DNA of 64,000 nt from JBBIRG01 sp964410965. Its GTDB lineage: Bacteria > CLD3 > SB21 > JBBIRG01. The DNA lies in the NCBI GenBank assembly GCA_964410965.1, contig CAYPIY010000001.1, forward strand, positions 589,260 to 653,259, read 5' to 3'. Shown piece by piece: positions 45,082 to 55,000 of the stretch (within the stretch, counting starts at the first letter, position 1; each line of letters begins with the position of its first letter). A program made the translations under genes and the position numbers. Below the pieces are notes generated by a model that was not told the DNA's origin, searched no databases, and saw nothing but the letters and a program-made list of their open reading frames with translations.

Positions 45082-47307
45082 TCAAAAATACACCTTATAC
45101 ATCAGTTTTACGTTTCTTCCCGGTTCCGGCATAATTGAACGTACGCGGGACAAATGACGGCGGTATTCCGTATCGGCGATGTTCTCCGCGGATAATACCA
45201 CCGTATGCAGCAGTTTGCCGCGCTGCGCCGAATAATGAACCGCTGCGTCAAACAATACATATCCCTTCGTGGGCTCCTCAAATTCAGCGACACGGTTCTG
45301 ATTCCCTGCCCCGCGCGCGGTCGCCGAGACGTTCAGCCCGAATACTCGTTTCGTCCATTCCGTTTTCCAGCCCAGCGGAGGAATCGCCGGTAACGGCTGG
45401 TCGGATTTATTCTGCGTTCCGCGGACATAACTGACAAACGCCAGCGCCTGCAGCGTCTCGCTCAACTGAACACGCGCACTGAATTCACCTCCCTCGATCA
45501 CTGAACTGATCCCTTTGAACTGATAAACCGGCAGACCGGTGGCGATGTTAACAGCCCCGGAATTTTTCGGGAAAATATAATTTGTGATCCGGTTTCTGAA
45601 AACGGCAAAATCTGCCTTCACGCGGTCACCCGTATAACGGATATAATATTCCAGCCCGATCCCGGATTCCGGCTTCAGTTCCGGATTACCGATCTCAAAT
45701 GAATACGACGCGAGATGAGGACCCTCGCTGAATAACTCCTCGATTCCCGGTGTCCTGCCCGACCGCATGATATTTACCCCGGTGATCAATTGATCCGTCA
45801 GATTATAATTAACCGAGACGGCGCCTGAAACGACACCGAACGACCGGTTCCGGATGGTTCCGATTTTCGTGAGCCCTTTCTCCGAAGGCCGTACCGTTCG
45901 ATAATCCACGCGCAGAGACGAATGAATCGCCCATCGCTCAAAATGAATATGCGAATAAGCGAATCCCGCCAGCGTCAGTTCTTTCGTGTCAGGCGTAAAG
46001 ATATATCCGCCTGGAACGTATGATCGGTATTCGCTCCACACGCCCAGCGTCGTCTGCTTAAACCGCTCGCTGGTCTTGAGATGATTCAGCCATCCCAGAT
46101 GATACGACAGAACGGAAAACTGCGTCCCGATGCTTCCGTTCGACTCAAATTCCTGATGAAAATAATTGGTGAACGAGTACGTAATTTCCTGGTGATGAAA
46201 CACCGGATTCTCAAAGTGCCAGTCGATTTTCGATTCCGCGTGTTTCCGGTTGAGTTTGATGCGGACGCCGTTGGGATGCGCGCCCACAAACCCGCCAGGG
46301 ACGCCGTATTCTGACTGATAATAACTTCCCGACGCGCCGATATAGCCCTCAGGAAGAATGACACTCGCTCCCCCCGAGGCGTTATACGTCGTGATCGACG
46401 TGTTTTTCAGCCGTCCGATGGGCGTCGAGATGTCCCAGGCGTTGCGGAAACTCCCGTCATATTTGAATGTGAACGATTTCCATGCGTGATGAAAAACCCC
46501 TCCGGCGGCATATCCGCGGCTCACGCTTTCGAATTGAGACGAAAACGACCCTCCGGCATGATCGCACAGGCATGACGGAATGTATCCGCGCTCGACGTTG
46601 ATTACGCCTCCGAGCGTATTCGGCCCGTACATCAGCGCCGCCGGCCCCCGGATCACCTCGATTTTGTCGGAGGTGATCGGGTCAATCACCACTGCATGAT
46701 CCGTCGAAGTCGCCGATAAATCGCCCGTACGCCCTTTATCCTCAAGGATAAGAAGACGGTCTCCGCTCAAACCGCGTAGAACCGGACGGGCCGGCGCCGG
46801 CCCCATCGTCCGCTGATCCATGCCCGGCTCGTTGGATACGGTCACGGCGACCGTCTGTCCAAGATTCTGACGCAGTCTCTCTCCGGCCATTTCGATCGCT
46901 TTCTGTGACTCTACGCCGCTTTTCTGCGCCTCGATGATGATTCCTTCTCCGAGTATCGGCGCGTCCGTTAACCGGATATTCAGCATGAGTGTGTCATTCT
47001 CATGGATTTGAATCCATAAGCGATATTCACGATATCCGATACGAAATGTCTGAAGCGTATATTTTCCCACAGGCAGCCGGTTCATTCGGAACGAACCATT
47101 GCCGGAAGTAAGGGTGGAACGGTGAGCTTCTTTGATCAGGATCTGAACGCCCGCGACCGGATCATCGGTTTCCTCGTCGTAAACGGCCCCTTTCAGATGC
47201 CCGTACGACCGATGCTCGTAAACCACCGAATCTGCGGACTCGGCTGATAATGATCCACCCAGAATAAAGTGAATAATGAATATCAAATATTTCATAATAT
47301 ATTTCAT
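45082..47307 (-). CDS. ZnuD-like TonB-dependent metal receptor
   Basis: The outer-membrane receptor (741 residues from the ATG at 47307; an ATG at 47370 gives 762) has a signal peptide, an N-terminal carboxypeptidase-regulatory-like domain (HLKGAVYDEETDDPVAGVQI), a plug and a barrel ending in Phe. The plug segment APARPVLRGLSGDRLLILED and STDHAVVIDP closely follow the pattern of ZnuD-type zinc receptors. A CLCDHAGG loop after the plug could bind metal. I prefer 47307 because the signal peptide then starts properly. The genes upstream code for a His-rich lipoprotein and a DUF2946-like protein, which supports a metal (zinc or copper) role. Confidence 0.92.
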   Translation of the reverse strand: MKYIMKYLIFIIHFILGGSLSAESADSVVYEHRSYGHLKGAVYDEETDDPVAGVQILIKEAHRSTLTSGNGSFRMNRLPVGKYTLQTFRIGYREYRLWIQIHENDTLMLNIRLTDAPILGEGIIIEAQKSGVESQKAIEMAGERLRQNLGQTVAVTVSNEPGMDQRTMGPAPARPVLRGLSGDRLLILEDKGRTGDLSATSTDHAVVIDPITSDKIEVIRGPAALMYGPNTLGGVINVERGYIPSCLCDHAGGSFSSQFESVSRGYAAGGVFHHAWKSFTFKYDGSFRNAWDISTPIGRLKNTSITTYNASGGASVILPEGYIGASGSYYQSEYGVPGGFVGAHPNGVRIKLNRKHAESKIDWHFENPVFHHQEITYSFTNYFHQEFESNGSIGTQFSVLSYHLGWLNHLKTSERFKQTTLGVWSEYRSYVPGGYIFTPDTKELTLAGFAYSHIHFERWAIHSSLRVDYRTVRPSEKGLTKIGTIRNRSFGVVSGAVSVNYNLTDQLITGVNIMRSGRTPGIEELFSEGPHLASYSFEIGNPELKPESGIGLEYYIRYTGDRVKADFAVFRNRITNYIFPKNSGAVNIATGLPVYQFKGISSVIEGGEFSARVQLSETLQALAFVSYVRGTQNKSDQPLPAIPPLGWKTEWTKRVFGLNVSATARGAGNQNRVAEFEEPTKGYVLFDAAVHYSAQRGKLLHTVVLSAENIADTEYRRHLSRVRSIMPEPGRNVKLMYKVYF

Positions 47308-47359
47308 CCAAACAAAACGCAGGAAGCGTTTTATGCCGCTCCCTCCGCAGAAACAAACT

Positions 47360-47827
47360 TTATTTATCATGCGGCGCAGTCACAATAACGGGAATTTTCG
47401 GCGAAGTCGTATAGTCAGGATGATCGACATGATAGATCTGGATTTGCACGTCGGTTGTGTCAACAGTTTTGCCTCTTAAATGGAACTGCCATTTCGCATT
47501 CGTGCCGTTATGCCGGTAAACCGAAGCTATCGTTGTATCGGCAATGTTAACTTTCATCCAGTGATCGTCACCGTCAGGCTGAAATAAATCACGGTTTTCA
47601 TCATCGGCAATGAACATGACCTCAATCGTATCCGAAATCTGATTATCAGCCGGTACTGATATTTGTCCTGTTAAATTAACTGAATCAAGACGGGCAATTT
47701 CAACATCATTCATAAATAATACAACGCCGCGTGCTTCGGCGTGATGGCTGTGTCCGGATTCGTCATTTGAGCATCCGGCAACAACCATGATAAAATAGGC
47801 AAATGAAAATATGGATAACGTTCTCAT
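47360..47827 (-). CDS. His-rich lipoprotein of the metal-receptor unit
   Basis: The 155-residue lipoprotein has a lipobox VVAGC (Cys19) followed by the metal-binding-like GHSHHAEA. The rest is an Ig-like beta domain with more His (DDHWMKV, WQFHLRGK, YHVDHPDYT). AAGGAT precedes the ATG. It lies directly upstream of the ZnuD-like receptor gene and probably delivers or buffers the same metal at the outer membrane. The family name is not known to me. Confidence 0.85.
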   Translation of the reverse strand: MRTLSIFSFAYFIMVVAGCSNDESGHSHHAEARGVVLFMNDVEIARLDSVNLTGQISVPADNQISDTIEVMFIADDENRDLFQPDGDDHWMKVNIADTTIASVYRHNGTNAKWQFHLRGKTVDTTDVQIQIYHVDHPDYTTSPKIPVIVTAPHDK

Positions 47828-47928
47828 AAAATATCCTTATGGTATTATCCCAAAACAGAACATTCGCGGCACATTTAATATTGTACCGGAAGGGATGAGA
47901 GATAAATATTTTAATGGAAATTGAACTA

Positions 47929-48294
47929 TTACAAAAAAAGAACAGGAGGCGCACGCGGGGAGTATAATCCGCCGATCTTATCATAGATCAGCTGAACGGC
48001 AGTTTCATTGAACAACGCCGGAACTGTCCCGGCCTGCATAATGATTACGGATGATTCGGAAATATCCTGTGAAGATGAAAATATACAAACCGGACAATGA
48101 TTACGATCGTGATAGGAACTTTCGTTACCGTCCGATGAACCGTAGGGACTGAAGCGTGTTTCCACGGATAACGAAACCGCATGATGATGAAAACCGTTAA
48201 TTATGACGAATGTCAGATATATGAAAATGATGCAGGATTTCACAATCGAATTCAGTCTGATTAACGGAATATTCATTTCAGAATAACGTTTCAT
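47929..48294 (-). CDS. DUF2946-like membrane or exported protein
   Basis: This 121-residue protein has an N-terminal hydrophobic helix (about 16-34), a GFHHHAVS motif, a HDRNHCPVC motif that could bind metal, and a C-terminal YSPRAPP end. HHH, HxxCxxC and RAPP are typical of DUF2946-like proteins found beside copper or zinc receptors. It appears to be the first gene of the receptor unit, 101 bp before the lipoprotein gene, and is divergent from the peroxidase gene. Confidence 0.75.
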   Translation of the reverse strand: MKRYSEMNIPLIRLNSIVKSCIIFIYLTFVIINGFHHHAVSLSVETRFSPYGSSDGNESSYHDRNHCPVCIFSSSQDISESSVIIMQAGTVPALFNETAVQLIYDKIGGLYSPRAPPVLFL

Positions 48295-48358
48295 GATGTT
48301 TCAATTATAATTAAATGAACCATTGAATACAATAAAATAAACAGATTTGATTACATAT

Positions 48359-48378
48359 TATTCCAACCGATCGGAATA
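48359..48378. promoter_or_regulatory. Possible operator between divergent genes
   Basis: TATTCC (48359-48364) and GGAATA (48373-48378) form an inverted repeat around a centre containing CCGATCGG. It lies between the metal-receptor unit and the peroxidase gene and could serve a metal- or redox-responsive regulator. Confidence 0.4.
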
Positions 48379-48411
48379 GAAAGCTTAAAAAGATGTTCTA
48401 GGAGGAAACCC

Positions 48412-48426
48412 ATGAAAGGATTATAA
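48412..48426 (+). promoter_or_regulatory. Four-codon minicistron before the peroxidase gene
   Basis: A strong GGAGGAAACCC box (48401-48411) precedes ATG AAA GGA TTA TAA. The second ribosome binding site, AAAGGA (48415-48420), lies inside the minicistron, eight bases before the peroxidase ATG. The arrangement suggests reinitiation or translational coupling. Confidence 0.5.
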
Positions 48427-48428
48427 GT

Positions 48429-48998
48429 ATGAAGAATCTGTTGAAACCCATTGTAACCTCATTTACCGGCCTTTTTTTATTCGGCTGTTTCAGTTCCGCC
48501 GAAAGACCCATAGGAGCGCAAAGCATGAAAACCATTTATGACTACAGTTTCACCGCTATGAACGGAAAGACCATTTCGATAGGCGAATTCAAGGGAAAGA
48601 AACTATTGCTGATCAACGTCGCTTCAAAATGCGGATTTACCTCGCAGTATGAGGGCCTGCAGAAACTTCACGAAAACTACGGTGATAGGATTGTCCTGAT
48701 CGGTTTTCCGGCCAACAATTTCGGAAGCCAGGAACCGGGGAGTAACGAGGAAATCGTGAATTTCTGCAAAGCGAATTACGGCGTTACTTTTCTGATGGCC
48801 GAGAAAATTTCCGTCACCGGCGATGACCAGCACCCGATATACAAATGGCTGACAACCAAAACACTCAACGGATGGAATGATCTTGCGCCGAAATGGAATT
48901 TTTATAAATACCTGATCAGCGAAAACGGCGAATTATTGAAAGTATTTCCTTCCCAGACTAAACCGCTCAGCGATGATGTGATTGCTTTTCTTAAATAA
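48429..48998 (+). CDS. Glutathione-peroxidase-family lipoprotein
   Basis: The 189-residue thiol peroxidase has a lipoprotein signal (LFLFGC, Cys20), so it should be membrane-bound outside the cytoplasm. The peroxidatic residue is a normal cysteine, C68 in NVASKCGFTSQYEGLQ, not selenocysteine. GFPANNFGSQEPG and the catalytic-tetrad Trp/Asn region KWNFYKYLI are also intact. It reduces hydrogen peroxide or lipid hydroperoxides, in bacteria usually with thioredoxin-like donors. It is divergent from the metal-receptor unit and convergent with the giant repeat protein. Confidence 0.93.
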   Translation: MKNLLKPIVTSFTGLFLFGCFSSAERPIGAQSMKTIYDYSFTAMNGKTISIGEFKGKKLLLINVASKCGFTSQYEGLQKLHENYGDRIVLIGFPANNFGSQEPGSNEEIVNFCKANYGVTFLMAEKISVTGDDQHPIYKWLTTKTLNGWNDLAPKWNFYKYLISENGELLKVFPSQTKPLSDDVIAFLK

Positions 48999-49013
48999 CG
49001 ATCTTATCTCTTT

Positions 49014-49046
49014 AAAAAAAACCTGAGTGAACGCTCAGGTTTTTTG
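49014..49046. terminator. Bidirectional terminator between convergent genes
   Basis: ACCTGAG (49021-49027) pairs with CTCAGGT (49034-49040). A run of seven A lies on the left and T on the right, so it can stop transcription from both the peroxidase gene and the giant minus-strand gene. Confidence 0.85.
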
Positions 49047-49051
49047 TTGCT

Positions 49052-52000
49052 TTACCGTGCGATAAGCACTTTAGTCTTAAGTTTTGACATCCCGTTGACC
49101 TTGAGTATTGCGATGTAAACACCGTTACGGACTTTGTCGCCCTTGCCGTTGGTACCGTCCCAGATCAGGGTGGAAGGAATGGAATTCCTGAATACTCGTC
49201 CGCGTATCGTTTTTACGGGATTTCCGGCCAGCGTATAGATCTCGATCTTCGCGTTGTCATCATCCTGCTTCGGAACGAAGAAGAATGTCGTGCGTGACCG
49301 TTCGCCGCTGCCGAACGGATTCGGGTAATTGCTGAACTGATCGGTTCCTGATCCGTTCTGGTCAATGAATCTCATTGTCACCGAACTCATATCACCGGTA
49401 CTGTCTGAAATCGGCCGGCCTAAAGGATCCACTACGGTAAGCGGATTGGTCAGCGGGTTGTTATTCAATGCCAAATCCGATAAAGTGTCGTAATCAAACG
49501 CGATGATATCGACGAGCCGGATACGGTAATTGCGGTTTTGCTGAGCAACAGTGCTTGCCAGTTTTCCGTCGAATGACAATGTCACAGGATTATTCTTATT
49601 CACCAATATTCCCTGCGTCCAGTTTACGGCAGCATTGATTCCCGCATTTTTTTTCTTTGACAGCTGAGCGAGCTGGTCAACATTGACGATCAGCGTATCC
49701 TGACTGAGACTCGAATGACCGAGGAATTCAGGTTCGTCGATTATCCGGACCATCAGCGAATCGGTGTTCAGATATTCACCCGGAGCGACTCTTGTATATG
49801 GATAATGACCTGCTGACGGATTGTAACGTTCGATAATGAACCGGAACGCCTGCGCGAGTATGGAATTCGTATTTTGTGACGGGCCGGTATTTTCCATGAT
49901 GATCACCATCAGACTGTCGATCATTTCTGTATTGAACGCGGACTTCTTGTCTTTCCACGTCGGTACATTGGTAACTTTCAGGATTTTTTTCTCGGTCGAA
50001 ATATTAATGGTAATGCTGCTATTCACCACGGATGCGGGCAGAGCGGTGTTGGAGTCCGCCGGCAATATACTTGTGAACGCGAACCGCAGCGGATGGGAAA
50101 TCACGGTATCATTCGGCGCCGTGAAAAGCCATGTGGTCGTAGAATCGCCGGTCTGAAGATCATACACAGAATCTTCCGGCATAACCCTGAACTGACCTGA
50201 ACCCCCGGTCGAACCGGGTATCGTCAGCGAAGAACGATCCATCATAATCAAACCCGATCCTGTTATGTTTGCCCGGCCGAGTTTTCTGACGTTCACGCTG
50301 ACCCTGAAAGATTGTCCCATGCTTACGAAATGATCTTTCGCGTTTTCGGGTTCCGTGATAACCGCAGTCATGACAAGACGCGGCTTGGTCTGTACGGTAA
50401 TATCGTTTCCGAGACTGTCGAGAACATATAACGGCTGATTTCTGTCCCGCCCTGCGAAACGAACTTTAATAGAATAGAGATCCTGATCTAAACCCGGTGC
50501 CAGTGAAACCGGAGCGTTTATCGTCCAGGTTACAACCGTATCCTCATCGGACATGTTTTTCTGCAGGGTATCCACCGTCGTAAATCCGGCGGGAAGCACA
50601 ATCGTTGCGTTTCTAGAAGTCAGCGACGGATTCTGAGCAACCGAGAATTTGACGGTAAAGGACTGCTCGGTCGATACCGCATTGCGCATCGTGATCTGCT
50701 TATTCGCGATTTGCGCGGCCTGAACGACCGTGACTTTCACGGTATCAGAACCTTTGACAACCGCCGCTGGAAGGCTGGAGTTGACGTCGGACGGAAGCCG
50801 CTCGATAGATGCCGCAAGATCACCGCTAAGGAGCAGTGAATTCATGAGATCAAGCGACTCTATTCGTTTCTGCAGTGTTTCTTCCTGATCTGTCAGTTGA
50901 TCACGGCTGATCAGCGCGGATCCGGCGTTTATCCACCGGCTCCGGACACGGCCGTCCGTATCAGTTTCGGATTTGATATGGATATGCCGGCCCTTCGCAG
51001 TCATTTGCCTGAAAATCGCCGTAAAAGCAGAATTGTCAGGCGCCCGGAGCGTCCACGTCACGGGTGTATTGACCGCAAAGGCTTGCGTATCGGGCAGCGT
51101 CGTATTGACGAATCCTGCCGGGAATCCTAATCTCAGCAAACCGCCGGAAATGTCAGCGGTTCCGTTATTCGTCACAACCGCCTGAACTGTGAAAGTCTGT
51201 GAGGTGGAAATGGTGTCATCGATCGCTCCCGGAGGATCTGTAATTCTGAGATCAACCGATAGTTCCGCGCGGCGCACAACAGTGACGGGCAAAGTCAGCG
51301 GAAGGCTGTTTCGCTTCAAACCGGTCGTCGTATCCTCGCCGCTGAATTGGACGCTGAAGTTAAAATTGTTACCCGTTGTATCTGAAGCGAAAATACGCCA
51401 CTGGACGGAATCCGTCAGCGCGGTCACCGGAGGATTCATATTCTGAGACAAACTATCCGGCGTGGAGAAACCGGCCGGTAGCTGAATCGTACCGCGGATA
51501 TTGGCGAGACGGTCGAGACTCGCGACCCTTGCGCGTATCGTAAAGCTCTGGAATGTCGATACGGTTCCGTCAGTCGCGCCCAGAGGAGAAATAATATTGA
51601 ATGATAACGGCGTCAGCCTGCCCACGCTGCTTGTCCTGATCTGCACGTTATCGGAGTCACTCAGATACACAGCCTTACGGCGGTTGTTCGTATCGAGAGG
51701 ATATGTTCCCAGCGACGTATCCAAACGGGCTGTAAAGCGGTTAAAAGCCACTGTCGAATCAAAAGCAAGTACGGAAACCGGCTTATCCGTTCCTATAACC
51801 GCGTACAGCAGGGTATCTCGTGTTCCCGCATAGGACAAACGGTACGGCGCAGGAACGTGAATATTCACAGGTACTGAATCCCGCGTCAAATCCGCTTCTC
51901 CAATATTATCGACACGCAGGTATAAGAAGAATTCGGACGAATCAGAAACAATCAGAGATTTCGGATCGCTTCCCTTGACCGTGAGAACGACATTCAGTTT

Positions 52001-55000
52001 AGCGGAATCCTGGACAACCAGGGTGCGGGTATTGCCCTGCAGCGAATCGCTGATGGTCAGTGTATCGCCGTTCACAAGACTGAACAGGGTATCAATCACC
52101 GCCGAGTAAGTCTCAATGCCGCGTGTATTCTGAGTGTTAAAGTAACTTGAGGTTACAATCTGCGAGGAGTTTGCGTTAAGGGAATTTAAAGTCACGGCCT
52201 CGCTGAACGACGATCCCGATGCCGTAAACCGCATCCTGACCTTAACCGCTTCATCGCCGTTATTCTGAACAATGCTGCGCATACGAACGATCTGATTGCG
52301 GTTGATCAGTGAATCGGTGTAAACTGTATCAACCGTGGTGAACACAATCTGAACATCGGATGAGCGAAGCACCTTGATCGAATCATGCTGCAGCAGACTG
52401 TCGGCGATCAGCTGAAGCGGATCGATGCGGTCATAGCCATAAAGTCTCACGGACAGATCATGCATACCGGTGACTGATTTTCCGTCCAGCTGATAATACC
52501 GGTTGAATAGGGTGATGCCCGTATCAAACACCGCCGGCCGCTGATCATTGACCAGTAACCACTGACCCGTAGAGATTGCGCCACCTGCGCTGAAGTGATC
52601 AATAACTGACAAATTCACCGCCGTGTTGTCGCCCAGATTATTTACAGTATATTGTATACGAAGACCGGTTTGTCCCTGAACCGCCGAATCCAGATCAAAC
52701 CGTACGTCACTGAGCTGAAGGGCTGCGGGCTGACGGATATTCAGCGTATCATGGTTATTGAACGTTAACGGAATGACAACCGTATCTTTGAGCCCTGTCG
52801 TACTGTCGGTTATGGCGCCAACCAATCTGACATTGGCCGTGTTCAATCCCATAGGATAATCTGCCGCAGGCAGTAACGCCGTAACCGCTTTAAACTGAAC
52901 CTGAGTAATTGACGAATCCGGTAACGATTTAACAAGACTGTCAAGAGTTACTGCAACAGAAACATTGGAATCATTATTAAAGAATTCAAGCCGGGTCGAA
53001 TCGGGTATCAGCGTTATCGTGAACGGTCCCTGGTTATTAATCTGTATTCTGAAGACAGAGGTTTGTTTTTGGGATACCGTGTCCGGATCAATCGTAACAA
53101 GATTATACCTCGACGGCAGAACCGGATTGATGGTCTGAAGAACATATGTCACACTGTCAAGCAGCGGTGTGGTCTGACCAATGGCCTTGATGAGGTTTGT
53201 TCCTTCTGTTCCGCCGGTCGTATAAATGGCTGAAGTTGTTCCATCCACCAGAGTCAGCGTATCATATTGGCTGAAACCATTGATGGATCCCGTCCCCTGG
53301 TTCTGAGTCACTATGTAACGCACGTTGAAATTATTGACTGGATTCCCGAACGTATCAATGACCGTAGCGTTTAGTTGTCTCTTCTTATTAACAATTATAT
53401 CATACAATTTAACCGAATCAGCCTGAGCGAATTCGTATGCGGAGGTATGAACGATACGGATCGGTTCGCTGGTTCGCTGGGTTCCTGTATTGAGAGTCGT
53501 TACCCGGACCTGAAAGTTTATTTGAGCCCTTGTATTCCTTCCGAGTACGATGGCCGAGCCTGAATCCAATTGGATGGCCGATGGTTCGAATAAGGTATTA
53601 TCCGCTGGATTCCCGGTGATAAGTATCGTCGTTGTATCAAGATTATTCAAATTGTTATATTGATCATAAGCGTTGATGATGACGCTGTCTCTTCTTCCGG
53701 CAATCCAAACAGTATCGACATCGATGGTCAGATAAGAAATCGCGGCCGGGAGGATGCTGATATGATAGCGAACCGTGTCCTGATCCGGCGTCGCATACAG
53801 CGGATAAGCCTTCACCGTGACATTCTGAGTCTTCACCGGAGCGTAATACGTGATCCTGACCTTCCCGTTCGCGTCCGACCGGATCACCGTATCCTTCAGC
53901 GTCTGACCGATATTAAACCCGCCGCTGTCGCTGACCGTAACCAACCGAACCGAACTGTCAATCACCGCGTTCCCAAACTGATCCTTCACCTCCACTTCCA
54001 GCTGAGCCGTCTGCCTCGCGATCACCGATAAATTGCTGTCCGTTCCCGAAACCAGCTCAATCGTATCCAGTACCGCGTGCGTCATCGTCACCAGACGCGT
54101 CACTTTATTCGACAGTATCCTCAGCGAATTGTTCACCGAATCCAACCCTTCCGAACCCGCCGTAAACGTCAGCGTCCCCAGTCCGTTATTGTCTACACGG
54201 TAGAACCAGCTGATGACCGACGAATCCCCGCTCTCCAGCCTCGATAACGACACCGCCGGCCCGCTCACCAGGCTGATCTGCCCGCTGCCCAATGAATCCG
54301 GCGTCAGAGGATTCGGCATCAATCCCAGCACAACCGATCCGCTGTCATTGCGTACCTTCATCCGAAGTTCAAACGTCTCTCCCGCATACACCGTATTATT
54401 CGGTATCTCATTGCCATTCCTGTAAACCCGGAAACTGTCCGCCATCGCCGTCAGTACCGCCGACCGGAACACTTCCAGAGAATCCGGATTAATCAACGCC
54501 GCGGTCGTAACCTGCTGATTGTCATTGTAATCAATCCCCCGCACTCTCGACGATACATAATGCATCCCCAGCGGCGCCGTCGTATTCACACGGTAATACC
54601 TCACCAGTTGCACCGTATCCCCGTTCACCAGCGAATCCAGAGCATCCCCGCCGATCAGCGTCCACTGACTGGTCACATCCTGTACTCCTGAACCAATCGA
54701 ATCCTTCCACGTGATGCTCCGCGCGACCGTACCGCCCGTATTGCTGATGCTGTAATCAACACGGATACTGTCCTGGCCCCGTACCGCCCGGGTCTGCGTA
54801 ATTGCCACACTGTTAATCACCAACTGTGCCGGATTCTGTACCGTTAATGTATCTAATATGTTATTCCCGTACCTGAATCGTAACGTATCATAATCGCTCG
54901 TCGAAGAATCAAACACCGTGCCCCACAGCACAATCACCGCGCTGTCCGTCGCCGACGGATACAGCCCCGCCGCCAGATTCACCTGACTGTCACGGAACGC

